22,380 bases of DNA from Krasilnikovozyma curviuscula (Eukaryota; Basidiomycota; Tremellomycetes; Cystofilobasidiales; Mrakiaceae). The notes below the pieces were generated by a model, which had not been told where the DNA came from, searched no databases, and saw only the letters and a program-made list of their open reading frames with translations. Positions 18,275 through 22,380 of this stretch are shown in pieces (the stretch's first letter is position 1; each line of letters begins with the position of its first letter). The DNA is taken from contig MVAQ01000298.1 of assembly GCA_014825775.1 (NCBI GenBank), positions 1-22,380 on the forward strand, written 5' to 3'. The translations under genes were made by a program, and so were the position numbers.

Positions 18275-21200
18275 ATGGCACTGATATCAGATCCAGAGTA
18301 AGATAGTCTCGTTGCTCGTCTCCGTCACCATCGTACTGACTCTACTTTGTTCCAGGTTCACGCTTCATTTCCTGAGGTTGTCCCACCTGAGGGTGCTTCC
18401 TCCCACAGCTCTGGATGCCGCGTCAAGAGACATCATACGGAGCTCAATACCACCTGAAGATGTTCTCAGAAAAAACGAGTACATCTTTCGAATGGGTCTC
18501 ACTGAGGCACCTGAGCTGAGGAGGAACAGCGGTGAATATGGCCACAGCAAAAAGGGGTCGAAGGGTAGCAGGGAGAACAGGGAATTTGAGAGAAGTCTGT
18601 ATGAGTATGCTGGGATGGAAGAACCTAAGGATGAAGACGAGACAGCAGATAGCGATACAGGTCAGGAGACAGGTGAAGGTGCTCGCGAAACTACGCCGAA
18701 CATGAACAGCACTTTCACCACTTTGGCAACATCACCCGCTTCAACACTCCAGCAATCATTTGCTCCTTCGACTATACAAGCTTCTCGCCCTCAGTACCAT
18801 CACAACCTTGAAGAGACTTACGGAAGACAAGAGGGACATGTCGATGAAGATCAATCCATCGTACCACCGTCAGGCTCGAAACTACGGTACTCCCAGACGA
18901 TTGTCGGTAATGGTCAGAGTCTCTCAGGTGGTGCTGGAATGAGAGTAAATGGTCGACATTTCAAAGGCGTCTTACCTAGCGGAAGGAGAGCTAAAGCGAT
19001 AGCCGAAGCTAACGAGACGAAGATGCAAGACAAAGCCAACCTGTTCTACGACAACGAGGGAGAAAAGAAGCGGACTGATGAAAGTAACTTCACCCCAACT
19101 TTCTCAAAGATGCCCAGCGATTCCAGTATCGCCAAACTTGCTCCAGGCGTTCCTCAGGACGTCCCAGTGCATCACGATAGCGGTGATGAAGAGGAAGAGG
19201 AAGAAGACGACGACGAAGAGGAAGAGGATGAGGAGGAGGAGGAGGAGGAGGAAGAAGAAGAAGAAGAAGAAGAGATAGAAGCAGGAGAAGTGATTCCAGA
19301 GAATTCGGTCCCATCGGAATCCCGAGCGCCACTTGGATACGAGTCAGATCCGTTGGAAACCTTGGATCTGGAAGAAGGTGGCAGGATACTGGAGAGCGTG
19401 GCTAATGATGAAGGTGGACTGGACCGTGAAGCTGCTGCGTTCGCAAACGGCGAAGATGGCGATGGCGATGTCGACGTAGATTCGAAGGGCATCAAGCGCC
19501 CCGCGTGAGTGTTTTGCATCTTTCCAACTGGCTTAGACTCCACTCATGTGGCCCATTGTATATGTTTCAGCCTGCGACCAGCATTTAGACCACCTCTACC
19601 GTCTTTCCAAAAGATTTCACCAAAACTTACGACAGCTCCCCCACAATCGCTGCTCTCAACGACTATTAAAGCTCATCTCTCAACCAGCAACGCGCCATTT
19701 TCCGAATACTCTCGTGTGTCACTTCCAGCAAACTCAAACTCACCTTCTCTGTCACTATCGCTTTACTTTCCACATTCTAAAGAACGATCCAAACCTGTCA
19801 AAGTCGTTGTCAGGAAGGATTCGACAGTGGAGGAGGTCATTGGTGTTGGGCTTTGGAAGTACAGCGAGGACGAGAAGAAACCTGAATTAGCTGAAGGCCT
19901 TGCTGGAAAATCAAGGCTCATTATGCTGAATACCGTGGGATGGGCGCTGCGGATGGTGGAAGATGACGGAGAAGTTGACGATGATTTCCCAGGTGAGTTC
20001 AAAGTAGAAATTCTGTTGACTTTGAGACTGGCGCTCTAATGTCGGACCTCTTCAGCTCTTGACCGAGATGCAAAGGTCCAAAAGTTCTCGTATGGAGACT
20101 TCGCTATAGTTGTTGCATCCGCTTCTCAAGGTGAGTCTTCTCTGAACTGGCCCCAACTCGCTGAGCTTATGTGCTTCTCGCTCCGTACACAGTCGCTCAG
20201 AACCTCATCAAAACTCCACTCGCAACCGAGGGGGATATCTCTGATGAGAAGGATTGGACTCCTCGACCTTCTATGGTTCCCGGCATCTCGGACTATAGCT
20301 CAACAACTATGGCGGACGAAAGCTACTCCAGTGCCGCTTCCTTCGGCAGGTTTAGAGGCGGTGGTGCTGAAGGTCCTTTGGTCATGCTAAAAATCAGAAT
20401 CAAGCCGAATGACGATATCAAATCTACGACAACAATCAAAGTGTAAGTCAATCATCTCAGCCGTATGGTCTTTGCCTGCTCTGACCACAATAAAATTGCT
20501 GGACAGACCATCGCACATGTACCTTCAAGATGTGCTGGAAGAAGTTCTCAACAAGAAACGATTGGGAAATTCGAAGGAATGGGTGCTTCTTCTAGCTGAT
20601 ATGTCGTTCGTCCTTCCTCTGGACCGAACAGTCGAGTCTCTTATGGGTATCGATGACCTCGCGCTGGTTCATAAAGATTGGGCAGAGAAGAGAGGACTAG
20701 ATGTTGAGATTGATGAAAAGGAAGGTGGTGGAGATCCTAATACTAGTGTATTCCTCAAGACGGGAACTACCAAGAGGGACACCATCACTGTTAGGAACGA
20801 GCTCAGAGGTGGTCTTTGGGACTCGAATTACCAGGTTCGTCTCTTTGTCTCCTCCACACATCTCTTACTTGTTTTTTTTTGTTTTTTTGTTTTTTAAGTT
20901 GTTGACCTGCCTGTTGCTTTAGAAATTCACCGTCATTCGGAAAATGCCTCTTGGCAGACACGAACGTATCCTTGCTATCGATGGGGATTACATTCACGTC
21001 ATGCCGACACCCTCGGACACCAAGACGTTCCTTGACAGCGCTCGGACGTCTTCGTATCACATTTCGCAGGTTGAAGGGTGTAAGAAGAGGAAGAAAGGGA
21101 GTGCTGCTTCGTTCAAGTTGGTGGTCAAGAAGGAAGGAAGTATCAACAAGCGGTATGAGTTTGAGGCTGAGAGTGGAAGTAAAGCCAGTGAGTATTCCTT

Positions 21201-21401
21201 CTTTCTCGCTATGTCTTTCTTTTGCGTCTCTTGCTCACCATCGATCCTCGCTGTTTTGCTGCAGATGAAATTGTCAAAATCATCACGGACCTGATAAATC
21301 AACATCGTCCACCGCCCGTCATCACCAAAGAACCACCGGTCATTCCCTCACCTTCACGAATCAGACGCCGTGTCAATCTTAGTGCGGCGTATCAGAAGTG
21401 A
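18275..21401 (+). CDS. TORC2 subunit SIN1/AVO1
   Basis: Eight exons give 882 residues: 18275-18297, 18356-19504, 19571-19992, 20056-20130, 20193-20442, 20507-20834, 20923-21187 and 21265-21401. The first exon is 23 bases and creates MALISDPEFTLHFLRLSHLR, the expected Sin1 N-terminus. A long disordered region follows, with an acidic tract at about 284-316. The conserved middle (CRIM) domain at about 434-556 includes LSLSLYFP, VVVRKDSTVEEVIG and KFSYGDFAIV. A Ras-binding-like domain spans about 619-695 (LKIRIKP, SHMYLQDVLEEVL). The C-terminal PH domain at about 750-855 reads KFTVIRKMPLGRHERILAI, YHISQVEGC and YEFEAESGSKANEIV. Sin1 recruits AGC-kinase substrates to TOR complex 2 at the plasma membrane and controls the actin cytoskeleton, sphingolipid synthesis and stress responses. 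All three hallmark domains are intact. Confidence 0.95.
19187..19275 (+). repeat. GAA/GAG trinucleotide tract in SIN1
   Basis: An imperfect run of GAA, GAG and GAC codons encodes an almost unbroken Glu/Asp stretch of about 30 residues in the disordered part of SIN1. The bases are almost all purine on the coding strand. The other strand carries an equally long open frame of Ser or Leu/Pro codons, which is a by-product. Confidence 0.85.
20835..20922 (+). other. SIN1 intron with long T runs
   Basis: This 88-base intron (GTTCGT to CTTTAG) contains T runs broken by single G bases between about 20871 and 20896, followed by a TTGACCTG branch-like site and the acceptor. The T tract is longer than in neighbouring introns and is a likely site of length variation. 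Confidence 0.7.
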
Positions 21402-21458
21402 TCTGGGCGCCTTTCTCTCTGCATATGTAAATATGTATTCGTCTGTTTGTCTCTATTT

Positions 21459-21464
21459 AATAAA
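21459..21464 (+). terminator. Polyadenylation signal of SIN1
   Basis: AATAAA occurs 58 bases after the SIN1 stop codon, in a T-rich context (TCTATTTAATAAACTCTCGC), the right place for a 3' end signal on the plus strand. Confidence 0.55.
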
Positions 21465-21854
21465 CTCTCGCTTCGTACATTGAGGTTTCCCGGTCGTCCA
21501 TGCTTTCACGCTGCAACCAAGTCACGGAGAAGTGACTCACAAGCAAGTTTTTCAGCAGAGCACTCATGCCTTCTTCAGCCCTCGACGTCTTTGTCTTGAA
21601 GTGCCGGAGTTTCCGACAATGCCATGACTGGCGCCACGACGTAGAGGTATTCAGAGCCGTAAGATCCACAGACAGCTACGGATGGAAACGAGAATTTATA
21701 AGCAAAGAACACCACTAGTCCGAAGCTGTGCCGGAACTTTCCAGTCTGTGAGAGAACAGGTCGACAGGTGGCGGGAAAATCTTACATAAGCTGTCCTTCG
21801 TACTTGGGCGGATCAACGCAACTTTACAGACCGGCTTCTACCATTCAACAGCCA

Positions 21855-21878
21855 CCCCTCCCTCCCTCCGTCCCTCCC
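21855..21878 (-). promoter_or_regulatory. Canonical G-quadruplex motif (minus strand) / C-rich tract
   Basis: On the plus strand C runs occur at 21855-21858, 21860-21862, 21864-21866, 21872-21874 and 21876-21878. The minus strand therefore has five runs of at least three G with spacers of 1, 5, 1 and 1 bases, meeting the usual quadruplex rule. It sits about 100 bases before the start codon of the last gene, in its promoter or 5' UTR. The strand placement means the quadruplex would form on the template DNA, not on the RNA. Confidence 0.6.
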
Positions 21879-21979
21879 AAGAAAAGTTACATAAGGCTAG
21901 CAGACGTTATATCTATCACCCAACCAAAGAGCTCATCTCGCCAGAATCCGCCGTCCAATCCAATCCCTTCCGGCTTGCA

Positions 21980-22380
21980 ATGTCAGCAGCGGTCATGGAT
22001 CCTCAAAACAATGGCTCCCAGGGCCATCCCACCGACCGCCCAGTCCTCACGACGGCTGCTGGTATCCAGGCTCACTTCGACTTCATGATGGCTAACAAGC
22101 CCGTGTCCCAGCTGGGTGAGTAGCTGCTGGCTGCTTGGTGGACGCATTCTCGGTAATCACAGCACTTCGGCCATGCTGACTGAACCTTTTCGTCCCATTT
22201 TTCCTCCTCCTCCTCCGTTCGATACCCTTGGTCGTGGAAAACCTCAATCCGAATTCTGCTTGCCCTTCCCGACTTGTAACGCGAAGGCCAAAGGTCCTCC
22301 ATCATGTCTGCCCCCTCCTCATCCTCCCCCGGCGGACCAAGCTACCCAGTCTCCCTGATGAACCCCCACCCCCAGCAGGC
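21980..22380 (+). CDS. N-terminal part of an unrecognised protein, cut by the window end
   Basis: The first exon (21980-22115) encodes 45 residues starting MSAAVMDPQNNGSQGHP and including GIQAHFDFMMANKPVSQL. A donor GTGAGT begins at 22116. The best in-frame acceptor is GCGAAG at 22286, giving a 171-base intron and a second exon from 22287 that reads GQRSSIMSAPSSSSPGGPS and runs off the window. A longer intron ending CCCAG at 22349 also keeps frame. Too little is visible to name the family. The Gln/Asn/Ser/Pro-rich character suggests a disordered N-terminus such as that of a chromatin or transcription factor, but this is a guess. Confidence 0.55.

Larger units (their letters stand above)
21402..21979. 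other. Intergenic: 3' UTR of SIN1 and promoter of the last gene
   Basis: This 578-base stretch starts with the SIN1 3' UTR, including AATAAA at 21459-21464. The remainder should hold the promoter and leader of the next plus-strand gene. A C-rich tract (21855-21878) lies about 100 bases before its start codon. I see no extra coding gene. Confidence 0.55.

Noticed and set aside
19172..19543. Long minus-strand frame with poly-Ser
   Set aside because: It is the complement of the GAA/GAG tract and flanking codons of SIN1, whose domains prove the plus-strand reading.
20871..20896. T-run resembling an RNA polymerase III terminator
   Set aside because: It sits inside a well-supported SIN1 intron and no upstream polymerase III gene is visible.

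Overview
The window reads as nuclear DNA of an intron-rich basidiomycete yeast, most like Cryptococcus or a close relative in the Tremellales. Nearly all genes are split by introns of about 55-90 bases with GT-AG ends. Exons are short, gene spacing is tight (often 100-300 bases) and base composition is near 48% GC by eye. I see no bacterial-style operon, mobile element or CRISPR array. All gene models were assembled by hand: splice sites were chosen so that phases match and the protein stays in register with a recognised family. Exon coordinates are given in each entry.

Layout: (1) 467-1339, minus: a Ser/Thr-rich basic protein I do not recognise, with likely 5' UTR introns. (2) 1340-3566: a long divergent intergenic stretch. 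(3) 3567-5094, plus: an extended-SDR dehydrogenase of the D-erythronate dehydrogenase (DenD) type. (4) 5414-9108, plus: a large UBA / acidic / Cys-rich / UBC ubiquitin enzyme whose E2 core resembles BIRC6 and UBE2O. (5) 9352-11166, plus: an unrecognised coiled-coil-like protein. (6) 11454-12497, plus: a small DUF4112 membrane protein. (7) 12627-13976, plus: a secreted GH18-like protein of the CHID1/SI-CLP type. (8) 14129-16048, plus: a Gfo/Idh/MocA oxidoreductase. (9) 16208-18127, minus: the mitochondrial M48 protease OMA1. (10) 18275-21401, plus: the TORC2 subunit SIN1/AVO1, divergent from OMA1 across only 147 bases. (11) 21980 to the window end, plus: the start of an unrecognised gene.

The genes do not form one pathway. 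They are ordinary eukaryotic housekeeping and accessory genes: mitochondrial quality control, TORC2 signalling, ubiquitin transfer, two NAD(P)-dependent dehydrogenases and a chitinase-like lectin. I found no convincing undescribed multi-gene system.

The most interesting signals are in gene structure: a predicted 5' splice site reading GG instead of GT inside the ubiquitin enzyme, which if not spliced would remove the whole E2 domain; a GC-AG intron next to a 10-base microexon in the DenD-like gene; a second 10-base exon at the same functional motif in the unrelated Gfo/Idh gene; the UBA-to-UBC architecture itself; and a few repeats and G-quadruplex-like tracts in intergenic DNA.
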